Source of the DNA: Sulfitobacter pontiacus
GTDB taxonomy: Bacteria > Pseudomonadota > Alphaproteobacteria > Rhodobacterales > Rhodobacteraceae
Length of the DNA stretch: 64,000 nt
Assembly (NCBI RefSeq): GCF_040790665.1
Contig: NZ_CP160849.1
Span: 1,178,001 to 1,242,000 of the forward strand
Reading direction: 5' to 3'
The notes under the pieces are model-generated. The model was given only the letters and a program-made list of their open reading frames with translations. It had not been told where the DNA came from and searched no databases. The position numbers were made by a program, and so were the translations under genes. Shown piece after piece: positions 36,985 through 47,066 of the stretch (position 1 is its first letter; each line of letters starts with the position of its first letter).

Positions 36985-38508
36985 TTGAGTCCCGCTGTGG
37001 CTTCCACCTTCGACATTGCGCTCGTGATCTTTGCCATTCTTTCGAGTGGCTATATCGCGTATCTCTGGCTCGATAACGCAGAGACCGCCGACAAGGCCGA
37101 TCCGCGGGGGGAGCCCGAGCTGTCCTATCTTTTTGACCACGGGGTGCTGCAGCACGCCTCTGGTACGACAGCGCAGTTTTGCCCGCTAGAGGCGGGGTTT
37201 CACGAATGGTCCGACTTGCATCACAACGTGTCAGGTCGCTTTGCGATGTTCCCCGACAAACCCCCTTCGACGCCTGAAGGCCAGTTGATCGTCGCGGCCA
37301 CCGACCCCAAGATTCACACGCTGATCCGCATCACCTGGGAAAAGCATCTGTGCCGCGTGGTGGTGCTGGACCCCAATGATATGGGCGTCGATCTGCGGTC
37401 AGAGGCAGAGGTCACGCTGACGCGGCTACGCTCTACCGTGTCGGTGCCGCTTTGGCATACGGACCATGCAAACCGGCTGCTTTGGTACAACGATGCCTAT
37501 CACGAGTTGTTTAACGCCTGTCACCCCGGTCAGGCGATTGAAACCCAGCGGCTGTTTCCCAGCGATTTCAGCAACGCGACCCACCGTCTGTCCTTGCGCG
37601 ACCAGATCACGGGGGTGAAAGACTGGTACGCGGTCACCCACAGCCAATCGCGTAGCATCAACTGCTATCAGGCGACCTGCATCACCACATTGGTCCGCGC
37701 CGAAGAGGCGCAGCGCAATTTCGTGCAAACGCTGACCAAGACCTTTGCCCAGCTGTCCATTGGTCTTGCGATTTTTGACCGCAAAAGTCAGCTGGTGCTG
37801 TTTAACCCCGCGTTAATCGACCTGACCGGATTAGGGGCGCAGTTCCTGAGCGCGCGCCCTGCGATCCAGACCTTCTTCGACAAGCTGCGCGAGGCGCGCA
37901 AAATCCCCGAGCCCAAGGATTATGCCACCTGGCGCACCACCGTGTCCGAGCTGATCAGCGCCGCCCATGATGGCCGCTATGAAGAGATATGGTCGCTTGA
38001 GTCAGGGCAGACCTTTCGGGTCAAGGGCAGGCCGCATCCCGACGGAGCCACGGCCTTTCTGATAGAGGATATTAGCGCCCAGGTCAGCCTGACCCGCACC
38101 TTCAGGGCAGAGCTGGAACAGGGGCAGGCGATGCTTGATACGCTGGACGATGCCATCGTCGTCTTTTCGTCGTCGGGTATCCTGACCTTCTCTAACACCG
38201 CGTATAAAGACCTTTGGGGTGTCGATCCCGACATGACTTTTGCCGATATCTCTATCCACGATGCCATTCAGGGCTGGCACCGCCGGTCCGCCCCCAATCT
38301 GCTGTGGCAAGAGATAGAGGATTTCGTGACCAACCGCGAAGATCGCATGAAGTGGAGCATGCCGCTGTATCTTGCCAATGGGACAGAGCTGACCTGCCTG
38401 TTTTCCCCCATCGTGGACGGGGCCACGCTGATCCGGTTTCACCAGCCGAAAAAGCCGGTGGCAGAGATTGAAAACCCCGAAGCCGAGAAACCGCCGCAAG
38501 ACGCCTGA
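36985..38508 (+). CDS. PAS domain protein without kinase domain, possible DivL
   Basis: A 507-residue protein with one N-terminal membrane helix (FDIALVIFAILSSGYIAYLWL) and three or more PAS-like segments, the last two around LSIGLAIFDRKSQLVLFNPAL and LDDAIVVFSSSGILTFSNTAY. It ends after the last PAS; no phospho-acceptor helix or ATP-binding domain is present. Its position directly before tsaE-amgK-murU-addB suggests DivL, the CckA-CtrA pathway regulator that in related bacteria is a PAS protein. That identity is inference. The start is uncertain: TTG 36985 or GTG 36997, neither with a strong ribosome site. Confidence 0.7.
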   Translation: MSPAVASTFDIALVIFAILSSGYIAYLWLDNAETADKADPRGEPELSYLFDHGVLQHASGTTAQFCPLEAGFHEWSDLHHNVSGRFAMFPDKPPSTPEGQLIVAATDPKIHTLIRITWEKHLCRVVVLDPNDMGVDLRSEAEVTLTRLRSTVSVPLWHTDHANRLLWYNDAYHELFNACHPGQAIETQRLFPSDFSNATHRLSLRDQITGVKDWYAVTHSQSRSINCYQATCITTLVRAEEAQRNFVQTLTKTFAQLSIGLAIFDRKSQLVLFNPALIDLTGLGAQFLSARPAIQTFFDKLREARKIPEPKDYATWRTTVSELISAAHDGRYEEIWSLESGQTFRVKGRPHPDGATAFLIEDISAQVSLTRTFRAELEQGQAMLDTLDDAIVVFSSSGILTFSNTAYKDLWGVDPDMTFADISIHDAIQGWHRRSAPNLLWQEIEDFVTNREDRMKWSMPLYLANGTELTCLFSPIVDGATLIRFHQPKKPVAEIENPEAEKPPQDA

Positions 38509-38559
38509 CGCCCCGCTTTCGCCTTGCGGCGCACCACCACGCCCAAGTAACCTTGGCGC

Positions 38560-39030
38560 ATGGCATCACACGCACTTGATCTTACGCTGCATGACGCAGA
38601 CCAAACCGCCCGATTGGCCGTGACCCTCGGGCGCGCGCTCACTGCGGGCGACGTTGTTTTACTGACCGGCGACGTTGGCGCGGGCAAGACGCATTTCGCG
38701 CGGGCGCTGATCCAGTCGCTGCTGGCGGTGCCCGAAGACGTGCCCTCGCCCACGTTCACGCTGGTGCAGACCTATGACGCCCCCGCCGCCGCGATCTGGC
38801 ATGCGGATCTGTATCGCCTCACCTCTGTCTACGAGATCGAAGAGCTGGGACTGACCGATGCGTTCAGCGATGCCATCTGCCTTGTGGAATGGCCCGACAG
38901 GCTGGGTGATCTGCGCCCCGAAGACGCGCTTGATCTGACGTTGACGGTCACCGGCGACGACACACGGCGGCTCTCTGCTACGTGGAACGACGATAAATGG
39001 CCCGAAAAGCTGGGGGCCTGGCGCAAATGA
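38560..39030 (+). CDS. tsaE: tRNA threonylcarbamoyladenosine ATPase TsaE
   Basis: A 156-residue P-loop ATPase that drives the TsaB-TsaD complex in t6A37 tRNA modification. Walker A is LTGDVGAGKTHFARAL, followed by PSPTFTLVQTYD, WHADLYRL and the family LVEWPDRLGDL block. Its stop overlaps the AmgK-like gene by ATGA. It opens a tightly overlapping string that runs to addA. The catalytic partner tsaD is in a separate operon at 16.7 kb. Confidence 0.95.
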   Translation: MASHALDLTLHDADQTARLAVTLGRALTAGDVVLLTGDVGAGKTHFARALIQSLLAVPEDVPSPTFTLVQTYDAPAAAIWHADLYRLTSVYEIEELGLTDAFSDAICLVEWPDRLGDLRPEDALDLTLTVTGDDTRRLSATWNDDKWPEKLGAWRK

Positions 39031-40031
39031 ACGACCGTATGACCGCTATGGACCGCTTTCTTGCCGATGCGGGTTGGGCACAGGCGCGGCGCGATCTGCT
39101 GGCCGGGGACGCATCGAACCGCCGCTATGACCGTCTGACCCGTGATGATGGCCGCACCGCCGTGCTGATGGACGCCCCTGCCGACAAGGGTGAAGACGTG
39201 CGCCCCTTTGTCCGCATCGCCGATTGGCTGCGCGCCCAAGGGGCCAGCGCGCCCGAGGTTTACGCGCAAGACGCAAGCAACGGCTTTCTGCTGATCGAGG
39301 ATCTGGGCGATGACCTGTTTGCGCGGCTGATGGTCCAATCGCCCGCGATGACGCGGCAGCTTTATACCGCCGCGACGGACTGTCTGCTGGACCTGCACAA
39401 GGCCCCGCCCCCCGATCTGCCGCTCTGCGATGCCGATTGGCTGACAGAAGCGGCACAGATGGTGTTTGACTGGTACGCCCCCGACAGCGGCGCCGCGGCG
39501 GAGTTTAATGCCCTCTTCACCCCGCTGGCCCGTGCGCTGGACAATAGCCCCCGTGTGATCATCCTGCGCGATTACCACGCTGAAAACCTGTTGTGGCGAC
39601 CCGAGAGGACGGGCTCTGCCCGCGTGGGGCTGCTGGATTTCCAAGACGCGCTGCAGGGCCACCCCGCCTATGATCTGGTGTCGATCCTGCAAGATGCGCG
39701 GCGCGATGTGACCCCGCAGATCGAGGCGGCGATGATCGCCCGTTACATCCGGCAAAGCGGACAGGATGATGCCGCCTTCCGCAGCGCCTATGCCTTGCTT
39801 GGCCTGCAACGCAACCTGCGGATCTTGGGGATCTTTGCACGGCTTTGCCTGCGCGACGGCAAGGCGCATTACGTCGATTTCATCCCCCGTGTTTGGGGCT
39901 ATGTGCAGCGTAACCTTGATGATCCGGCGCTTGCACCCTTGGCCGATGTGCTGCGTCCCTCCCTCCCCGCACCGACCCCCGAGTTTCTGAAGGATTTGAA
40001 AGCCAGATGCGCCACGCCCCAGATGCCGTGA
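39027..40031 (+). CDS. amgK: Anomeric sugar kinase, AmgK-like phosphotransferase
   Basis: A 334-residue aminoglycoside-phosphotransferase-fold kinase. Its match and place beside a MurU-like gene point to AmgK, which phosphorylates MurNAc or GlcNAc at C1 in cell-wall recycling. The fold is shown by LAGDASNRRYDRL (nucleotide loop), FLLIEDLGDDLF (hinge), the catalytic RDYHAENLLW and the metal-binding LLDFQDAL. The start at 39027 overlaps the tsaE stop (ATGA). Its own 3' end overlaps the next gene by 25 bp. Confidence 0.87.
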   Translation: MNDRMTAMDRFLADAGWAQARRDLLAGDASNRRYDRLTRDDGRTAVLMDAPADKGEDVRPFVRIADWLRAQGASAPEVYAQDASNGFLLIEDLGDDLFARLMVQSPAMTRQLYTAATDCLLDLHKAPPPDLPLCDADWLTEAAQMVFDWYAPDSGAAAEFNALFTPLARALDNSPRVIILRDYHAENLLWRPERTGSARVGLLDFQDALQGHPAYDLVSILQDARRDVTPQIEAAMIARYIRQSGQDDAAFRSAYALLGLQRNLRILGIFARLCLRDGKAHYVDFIPRVWGYVQRNLDDPALAPLADVLRPSLPAPTPEFLKDLKARCATPQMP

Positions 40032-40699
40032 TGATGTTTGCCGCCGGCTTCGGCACGCGGATGCAACATCTGACCAAGGACCAGCCCAAGCCGATGATCC
40101 CTGTCGCGGGCAAGCCGTTGATCGACCACGCGCTTGATCTGGCGCGCGGTGTCGTGCTGCGGCGGATCGTCGTGAACCTGCACTATAAGCCCGACCCGCT
40201 GCTGGACCATCTGGCAGGGCGCGACGTGCAGACGATTGTGGAACAGCCCGATATTCTGGAAACCGGCGGCGGGCTGCGCAATGCGTTGCCGCTTTTGGGC
40301 GACGGGCCGGTGTTTACCATGAACACCGATGCGATCTGGGCGGGCCCCAACCCGCTGTCCTTGCTGGCGGACGCATGGGACCCCGACAGGATGGATGCGC
40401 TGCTGATGGGCGTGCCGGTGGCGCAGGCCGTGGGGCATGGGGGCGACGGAGACTTTACGATGGGCACCGACGGCGCGTTGAAACGTGGGCCGGGGGTTGT
40501 CTATGGCGGGGTGCAAATCATCAAAACCGGTTTGTTAGAGACGATTTCAGAGCGTGCATTCTCTCTCAACCTCTTGTGGGACGTGATGCTGGACCGCGGG
40601 CGGATGTACGGGCTGTCCTATCCCGGGCGCTGGTGCGATGTTGGCCACCCCGGCGGGATCACCCTTGCCGAAGACATGCTGGACGCCGCCGATGTTTGA
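40007..40699 (+). CDS. murU: N-acetylmuramate 1-phosphate uridylyltransferase, MurU-like
   Basis: A 230-residue nucleotidyltransferase. The N-terminal signature MMFAAGFGTRMQHLTKDQPKPM binds the nucleotide, and NTDAIW supplies the metal-binding Asp. With the AmgK-like kinase it would make UDP-MurNAc from recycled sugar, bypassing the fosfomycin-sensitive MurA step, as shown for this gene pair in other bacteria. It starts inside the kinase gene (25-bp overlap) and overlaps addB by 8 bp, so translation is strongly coupled. Confidence 0.87.
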   Translation: MRHAPDAVMMFAAGFGTRMQHLTKDQPKPMIPVAGKPLIDHALDLARGVVLRRIVVNLHYKPDPLLDHLAGRDVQTIVEQPDILETGGGLRNALPLLGDGPVFTMNTDAIWAGPNPLSLLADAWDPDRMDALLMGVPVAQAVGHGGDGDFTMGTDGALKRGPGVVYGGVQIIKTGLLETISERAFSLNLLWDVMLDRGRMYGLSYPGRWCDVGHPGGITLAEDMLDAADV

Positions 40700-43655
40700 A
40701 CCGCAGGACGCACCGCGCGTTTTCGGGCTGGCCCCGGGCGTCGACTTCCCCAAGGAACTGGTGCGGGGTTTGCTTTCGCGGCTGGAAGGGCAACCCGCCC
40801 ATGCCATCGGGCGGATCGATCTGGTGGTGAACACCCGCCGGATGCAGCGGCGTTTGCGCGATATCTTTGACGCGGGCCCGCCCAGCCTACTGCCGCGCAT
40901 CCATCTGATCGACAACCTTGATACCCTTGGCAGCGGCGTTGATCTGCCGCGCCCCGGTCCGGCTCTACGCCGCCGGTTAGAGTTGATTACGCTGGTGTCA
41001 AAGCTGCTGGATCAAGCGCCTGAACTGGCCCCGCGCGCGTCGCTTTATGACCTGTCGGACAGTCTGGCGCAGTTGATCGACGAAATGCAGGGCGAGGGCG
41101 TGCCGGTCGAGGCCGTGACCGAGCTGGATGTGAGTGACCAATCGGGCCATTGGGAACGCGCGAAACAGTTCCTCGCCATCGCGCACCAGTATCTGGGGGA
41201 AAGCGTCACCCGCCCCGATCCGCGCGCGCGGCAACGTCAGGTCGCACAGCGCCTGATCGCAGAGTGGGAGCAGAACCCGCCTCAGCATCCGGTGATTGTC
41301 GCAGGCTCTACCGGATCGCGGGGCACCTCTGCCCTGCTGATGGAGGCGGTGGCAAAGCTGCCGCAAGGCGCGCTTGTGCTCCCCGGTTTCTGTTTCGACA
41401 TGCCGCAAGCGGTCTGGACCGATCTGGGCGAGGATCAGGAAAAGATATCGCAGGATCATCCGCAATACCGGTTCCGCGACCTGCTGCGCCAGCTTGAGAT
41501 GTCGCGCAGCAAGATCGAGGCCTGGACCGACACGCCGCCGCCCTCTGCCGCGCGCAATGCGTTGGTGTCGCTGTCCCTGCGCCCTGCCCCTGTGACCCAC
41601 GTCTGGCTGACCGAAGGGCCGAAACTGCCCGATCTGCATCAGGCCACCGAAGGGTTAACCCTGATACAGGCGCCCACCCCGCGTGCCGAAGCGCTCGCGA
41701 TTGCGCTGCGCCTGCGCCAAGCGGTCGAGGACGGCAAAACCGCCGCGCTGATCACCCCGGACCGGATGCTATCGCGTCAGGTGACCTCGGCGCTGGACCG
41801 GTGGAACATCCTGCCCGACGACAGCGCGGGCCTGCCGCTGCACCTGTCGCCTCCGGGTCGGTTCTTGCGTCACGTGGGCGATCTGTTCCTGCGCAAGCTG
41901 GATTCCGAAGCCTTGCTGACCCTGCTGAAACATCCGCTGACCCACAGCGGCGGGGATCGCAATTTTCACCAGCTCAACACCCAACGGCTGGAACTGCAAC
42001 TGCGCCGCGACGGGCTGCCCTATCCGGATGCGGAAGGTGTGTTGAAACTGGCGCGCAAGACTGTATCGCGGTCGAAAGACCCCGCGCAGATGGATGTCTG
42101 GGCCGATTGGGTCGGCACCCATCTGACTGATTGCGAACTGACCGGCGACCGGCCGCTAGAGGAATGGGTCGCCCTGCATATGGCGCTGGCCGATGCCATC
42201 GCCGACGGTGCCACGCCAAGCCAGCCCAACGGGTTGTGGCAGCATCACGCGGGCGAAGAGGCGGCGAAGGTGATGAACGACCTTGCCGAAAACGCGCCCT
42301 ATGGTGGCGAGATGTCGGCGGCGGATTACACCGATCTGGTGGGTGCCCTGCTGCAACAGGGCGAAATCCGCGATCGCGATGCGCCGCATCCCAACGTCAT
42401 GATCTGGGGCACGCTCGAGGCCCGCGTGCAAGGCGCCGATCTGGTGATCCTTGGCGGGCTGAATGACAGCACTTGGCCCGAAGCCCCGCCGCCCGACCCC
42501 TGGCTGAACCGCCAGATGCGCCTGAAAGCCGGTTTGCTGCTGCCCGAACGGCGGATCGGCCTGTCGGCCCATGACTATCAACAATCCATCGCCGCGCCCG
42601 AGGTCTGCCTGACCCGCGCGATCCGGTCGGACGAGGCGGAAACCGTGCCTTCGCGTTGGCTGAATCGTTTGGGCAACCTGCTGAATGGCTTGCCCGCACA
42701 GGGTGGTGATGCGGCGTGGAAGGCGATGATCAAACGCGGCGACCACTGGCTGGATCAGGCCCGTGCGCTGGAAACCGTGACCCGTGTGCCCCCCGCGCCG
42801 CGCCCGTCGCCGCGCCCGCCCCGTGCCGCGCGCCCCCACGCGCTGTCGGTGACAGAGATCAAGCGCCTGATCCGCGACCCCTATGCGATCTATGCCAAAC
42901 ACAGCCTGAAACTGCGTGCGCTGAACCCGCTGGTGCAATCGCCAGACGCGCCCGTGCGCGGCATCATCGTGCACGAGATCATGGAACGGTTCATCAAATC
43001 GGTGACAGCGGAGCCTGCGCTTTTGACGAAAAGCCATTTGTTAGAGACGGCCCGCACCGTGTTAGAGGCTGAAGCCCCCTGGCCCGCCGCCCGTGTCATG
43101 TGGCTGACCAAGATCGAACGGATTGCCGATTGGTTCATCGAAAACGAATTGCAGCGACAAAGCTACTCCACCCCCGCCGCTTTTGAAAAAGCCGCCAAGG
43201 GCAGTCACGCATTCCCCGATCTGGGCTTTACCCTTATGGGATTTGCCGACCGGATCGACCGGACGGAAGATGGCGATATTCTGATCTATGACTACAAGAC
43301 CGGCACGCCGCCCAGTGTGGCCGAGCAGAAAGCCTTTGATAAGCAGTTGCTGCTCGAAGCCGCGATGGTCGAGGAAGGCGGGTTTAAAGAAATCGGCCCC
43401 GCCCCCGTTGCCCAGGCCGCCTATATCGGGCTTGGCAGCAAACCGGTGGAACGCCCAGCGCCGCTTGAGGATGAACCCCCGCACGAGGTGCTGGCCAAGC
43501 TGCACGCGCTGATCACCAGCTACCTGTCGGATGAACAAGGCTTTACCGCGCGCCGTATGGTAAAAACCACCGATTTCGCGGGCGATTACGACCAGTTGGC
43601 CCGGTTTGGCGAATGGGATGCCACGACCGAACCCACGCCGGAGGATCTGACATGA
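40692..43655 (+). CDS. addB: Double-strand break repair protein AddB
   Basis: A 987-residue subunit of the AddAB helicase-nuclease, the alphaproteobacterial counterpart of RecBCD. The start at 40692 lies inside the end of murU. The N-terminal part is an inactive helicase-like region; the middle carries LVILGGLNDSTWPEAPPPDPWLNR, a conserved AddB block. The C-terminal RecB-type nuclease domain contains the catalytic IYDYKTG and a LLEAAMVEEGG motif. It overlaps addA by ATGA. AddAB processes DNA ends for RecA loading. Confidence 0.94.
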   Translation: MFEPQDAPRVFGLAPGVDFPKELVRGLLSRLEGQPAHAIGRIDLVVNTRRMQRRLRDIFDAGPPSLLPRIHLIDNLDTLGSGVDLPRPGPALRRRLELITLVSKLLDQAPELAPRASLYDLSDSLAQLIDEMQGEGVPVEAVTELDVSDQSGHWERAKQFLAIAHQYLGESVTRPDPRARQRQVAQRLIAEWEQNPPQHPVIVAGSTGSRGTSALLMEAVAKLPQGALVLPGFCFDMPQAVWTDLGEDQEKISQDHPQYRFRDLLRQLEMSRSKIEAWTDTPPPSAARNALVSLSLRPAPVTHVWLTEGPKLPDLHQATEGLTLIQAPTPRAEALAIALRLRQAVEDGKTAALITPDRMLSRQVTSALDRWNILPDDSAGLPLHLSPPGRFLRHVGDLFLRKLDSEALLTLLKHPLTHSGGDRNFHQLNTQRLELQLRRDGLPYPDAEGVLKLARKTVSRSKDPAQMDVWADWVGTHLTDCELTGDRPLEEWVALHMALADAIADGATPSQPNGLWQHHAGEEAAKVMNDLAENAPYGGEMSAADYTDLVGALLQQGEIRDRDAPHPNVMIWGTLEARVQGADLVILGGLNDSTWPEAPPPDPWLNRQMRLKAGLLLPERRIGLSAHDYQQSIAAPEVCLTRAIRSDEAETVPSRWLNRLGNLLNGLPAQGGDAAWKAMIKRGDHWLDQARALETVTRVPPAPRPSPRPPRAARPHALSVTEIKRLIRDPYAIYAKHSLKLRALNPLVQSPDAPVRGIIVHEIMERFIKSVTAEPALLTKSHLLETARTVLEAEAPWPAARVMWLTKIERIADWFIENELQRQSYSTPAAFEKAAKGSHAFPDLGFTLMGFADRIDRTEDGDILIYDYKTGTPPSVAEQKAFDKQLLLEAAMVEEGGFKEIGPAPVAQAAYIGLGSKPVERPAPLEDEPPHEVLAKLHALITSYLSDEQGFTARRMVKTTDFAGDYDQLARFGEWDATTEPTPEDLT

Positions 43656-46600
43656 CCGCCCCCTTTGACGACGCCACCCGCGCCCAGATCGATGCGGCGC
43701 GGCCCGATGCCTCTACGTGGTTGGGGGCGAATGCGGGGTCGGGCAAGACCCGTGTGCTGACCGACCGCGTGGCGCGGCTGTTGCTGAACGGGGTCGAACC
43801 GCAGCATATCCTGTGTCTGACCTACACCAAGGCCGCCGCGTCAGAGATGCAGAACCGGCTGTTCAAGCGGCTCGGTGCCTGGGCCATGCTGACCGACGCC
43901 GATCTGCGTCATTCACTGTCGGAGCTGGGGGTCGAGGATGGCTTTACCCCCGAAAAGCTGCGCATGGCCCGCACCCTGTTTGCCCGCGCCATCGAAACCC
44001 CCGGCGGGCTGAAAATCCAGACGATCCATTCGTTCTGTGCGTCTCTATTACGGCGCTTTCCGCTGGAAGCAGGGGTCAGCCCGCAGTTCACCGAGATCGA
44101 AGACCGCGCCGCCGATCTGCTGCGGGCCGAGATCGTGGATACCATGGCAGAGGGGCAGGATGCCGCGCTGACCACCACGCTAGCGCGGATGTACACGGGC
44201 GAGGATTTCAGCAAGCTCACCCGCAGTATCGTCGGGCAGCGCGAAGGCTTTGCCACTGTGCTGTCATGGGAAGATGTGCTGGCGCTGTTCGATCAGCCCG
44301 CCGATCTGACCGAAGAGAAGATCACGGCTTCGGTGTTTCTGGGATCAGAGGCGATGATCCTTGAACAGATGATCCCGCCGATGCGGGCCAAGGGCGGGCT
44401 GGACGGCAAAGCGGCGGAAAAGCTGGCGACGATCCAGACAATGGATATCTCTGCCCTGCCCGTTCTGGAAGACGTGATGCTGACCGGTGCGGGTGCCAAG
44501 GAACCCTTTACCGCCAAGGTCGGCAGCCTGCCCACGAAACCAACGCAAAAGCTGCTGTTTGATCTGATGCCGCAGGTCGATGACCTGATGCGGCGGGTCG
44601 AAGATGCCCGTGACGCGCGGCTGGCGCTGCGGGCGGCGCAGAAGACCCATGTGCTGCATCAATTCGCGCATCGTTTCCTTGAAATCTATGCCCACGAGAA
44701 ACAGAAACGCGGCTGGCTCGACTTTGATGATCTGATCCTCAAGGCGCGGGCGCTGCTGACCAACCCTGCGGTCGCGGCTTGGGTGCTTTATCGGATCGAC
44801 GGTGGCATTGATCATATTCTGGTGGACGAAGCGCAGGACACCAGCCCGCGCCAATGGGATGTGATCGAACGGCTGGCAGATGAATTCTACAGCGGCGACG
44901 GTGCCCGCGAAGAGGAAGACCGCACGCTGTTTGTCGTGGGCGATAAAAAACAGTCGATCTATTCGTTTCAGGGGGCCGACCCGCGCGAGTTTGATCACAA
45001 ACAGGATCTGTTTGAACAAAAGATCTCCCAAGCCGGTCAGATCTTTCAACGGCGCAGTCTTGAATATTCGTTCCGATCGTCCTCGGCGATCCTGCACCTA
45101 GTGGATACAACGCTTGCCCCGCATACGGATGCAGGGTTTCAGGCCGATGCGGCGCATAAGGCGTTTAAATCCGCCCTGCCCGGCCGTGTTGATCTTTGGC
45201 CTGTGGTCGAGAAAACCGATGAACCCGATGACCGTGAATGGTCCGATCCTGTCGATCAGAAGTCGGCGCATCACCATACGGTCGTTCTGGCCGATCAGGT
45301 TGCGTCGCAGATCAAGGAGCTGATCGAGGGCGAACATTATCTTCCCGTCGATACCGATACCCCCGGTGCCTTTGCGCGGCGGCGTATTCGGGCGGGTGAC
45401 TTTTTGATCCTTGTGCAGCGGCGCAGTGATCTGTTCTCGGAAATCATCCGCGCGTGCAAAACCGCCGGTGTGCCGATTGCGGGCGCGGACCGGCTCAAGG
45501 TCGGGGCCGAACTGGCGGTCAAGGATCTGGCGGCGCTGCTGTCGTTCCTTGCCACGCCCGAAGACAGCCTGTCGCTGGCGACGGCGCTGAAATCGCCTTT
45601 GTTCGGGTGGACAGAGCAGATGTTGTTCACCCTGTCCCACTACCGCAAGGAAGATCACCTGTGGCAGGCGTTGCGCAGCAGCGATGCCTACCCCGAAACC
45701 GTTGCCATCTTGCGAGATTTGCGGGCGCAGGTCGATTTCCTGCGGCCCTATGACCTGATCGAACGTATCCTGACCCGCCATGACGGGCGCCGCAAGCTGC
45801 TGGCGCGGCTGGGGTCAGAGGCAGAGGACGGGATCAACGCCATGCTCTCGCAGGCGCTATCGTATGAACGCGGCGCGATCCCCAGCCTCACGGGGTTTCT
45901 GGTGTGGATGCAGACCGACGACCTTGAGATCAAGCGCCAGATCGACAATGCCTCGGATCAGGTGCGGGTGATGACCGTGCACGGGGCCAAGGGGCTAGAG
46001 GCGCCGATTGTGATCCTGCCGGACACGGGCAAACGCCCTTTGGTGATCCGGGACGAGATCATCAAGATCGGTGACACGCCTGTGTGGAAACTGTCCGAAG
46101 GGGATATGCCCGCTGCCATGCGCGGCGCGCTGGACGACCGCAAGGCGCGCGAGATGGCCGAACGGCTGCGGCTGCTCTATGTGGCGATGACGCGGGCCGA
46201 AAAATGGCTGATCGTGGCCGCGGCGGGGGAGCTGCCCAAGGATGGCAACAGCTGGTATCAGATGGTCGGTGCCGCGATGGGTCAAGCCGGTGCCAAGCCG
46301 GTCGGCAGCTCGGGCGGGATGCGGTTTGAACATGGCGACTGGGATGCGCTGCCGGTAATCGACACCGCCCCCAAAACCCACACCACGCCAGTGTTAGAGC
46401 CTGTTTTTAACACCCCTCTTACCAATATCCCATTGCGCGCCAAAACGCTGGCCCCCTCTGATCTGGGCGGTGCCAAGGCCCTGCCCGGCGATGATGGCCA
46501 ATCGGAAGATGCGGCGAAATCATACGGCAATCTGGTGCATAAGATGCTGGAAACCCTGCCGATGATGCACAGCGACCGCTGGAACGGCGTGCTGCACACG

Positions 46601-47029
46601 CTGGCGCAGGGGTATGATGAAACCGTCGCCCAAGCCGCCTTGAGAGAGGCGATCGCCGTCTTGGATACGCCCGATCTAGCGCATGTCTTTGACAAGGACG
46701 CCTTGGCAGAGGTACCGATCACCGCGCCCTTGGGCACCGAACGGCTGCACGGGACAATCGACCGGCTGCTGGTGTCGGATACGGATGTATTGCTGGTGGA
46801 TTACAAAACCAACCGCGTGGTGCCCGATACGCCTGATCGCTGCCCCGAAGGGCTGTTGCGCCAGATGGGGGCCTATGCCGCAGCACTGGCGCAGGTGTTT
46901 CCCGATCACCGCATCCGCACCGCTATTTTATGGACCCGTACCGCCACGCTGATGGAACTGCCCGACGCGCTGATCACAAACGCCCTATCGCGGGTGCGCG
47001 ATCTTGACGGGACGCATGGGGCTACATAG
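43652..47029 (+). CDS. addA: Double-strand break repair helicase AddA
   Basis: A 1125-residue UvrD-family helicase and nuclease, partner of AddB. Helicase motifs in order: Walker A GANAGSGKTRVL near the N-terminus, LTYTKAAASEMQNRL, DEAQDTSPRQWDV (motif II), VGDKKQSIYSFQGAD (motif III), VHGAKGLEAPIVIL (motif V) and LYVAMTRAEKWL (motif VI). The C-terminal nuclease site is LLVDYKTNRV. The start at 43652 overlaps the addB stop by ATGA. It ends 37 bp before trxA, which has its own ribosome site. Confidence 0.95.
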   Translation: MTAPFDDATRAQIDAARPDASTWLGANAGSGKTRVLTDRVARLLLNGVEPQHILCLTYTKAAASEMQNRLFKRLGAWAMLTDADLRHSLSELGVEDGFTPEKLRMARTLFARAIETPGGLKIQTIHSFCASLLRRFPLEAGVSPQFTEIEDRAADLLRAEIVDTMAEGQDAALTTTLARMYTGEDFSKLTRSIVGQREGFATVLSWEDVLALFDQPADLTEEKITASVFLGSEAMILEQMIPPMRAKGGLDGKAAEKLATIQTMDISALPVLEDVMLTGAGAKEPFTAKVGSLPTKPTQKLLFDLMPQVDDLMRRVEDARDARLALRAAQKTHVLHQFAHRFLEIYAHEKQKRGWLDFDDLILKARALLTNPAVAAWVLYRIDGGIDHILVDEAQDTSPRQWDVIERLADEFYSGDGAREEEDRTLFVVGDKKQSIYSFQGADPREFDHKQDLFEQKISQAGQIFQRRSLEYSFRSSSAILHLVDTTLAPHTDAGFQADAAHKAFKSALPGRVDLWPVVEKTDEPDDREWSDPVDQKSAHHHTVVLADQVASQIKELIEGEHYLPVDTDTPGAFARRRIRAGDFLILVQRRSDLFSEIIRACKTAGVPIAGADRLKVGAELAVKDLAALLSFLATPEDSLSLATALKSPLFGWTEQMLFTLSHYRKEDHLWQALRSSDAYPETVAILRDLRAQVDFLRPYDLIERILTRHDGRRKLLARLGSEAEDGINAMLSQALSYERGAIPSLTGFLVWMQTDDLEIKRQIDNASDQVRVMTVHGAKGLEAPIVILPDTGKRPLVIRDEIIKIGDTPVWKLSEGDMPAAMRGALDDRKAREMAERLRLLYVAMTRAEKWLIVAAAGELPKDGNSWYQMVGAAMGQAGAKPVGSSGGMRFEHGDWDALPVIDTAPKTHTTPVLEPVFNTPLTNIPLRAKTLAPSDLGGAKALPGDDGQSEDAAKSYGNLVHKMLETLPMMHSDRWNGVLHTLAQGYDETVAQAALREAIAVLDTPDLAHVFDKDALAEVPITAPLGTERLHGTIDRLLVSDTDVLLVDYKTNRVVPDTPDRCPEGLLRQMGAYAAALAQVFPDHRIRTAILWTRTATLMELPDALITNALSRVRDLDGTHGAT

Positions 47030-47066
47030 GTTCCCACTCTAACCAACCCCGTGCAGGAGCAGCAAC

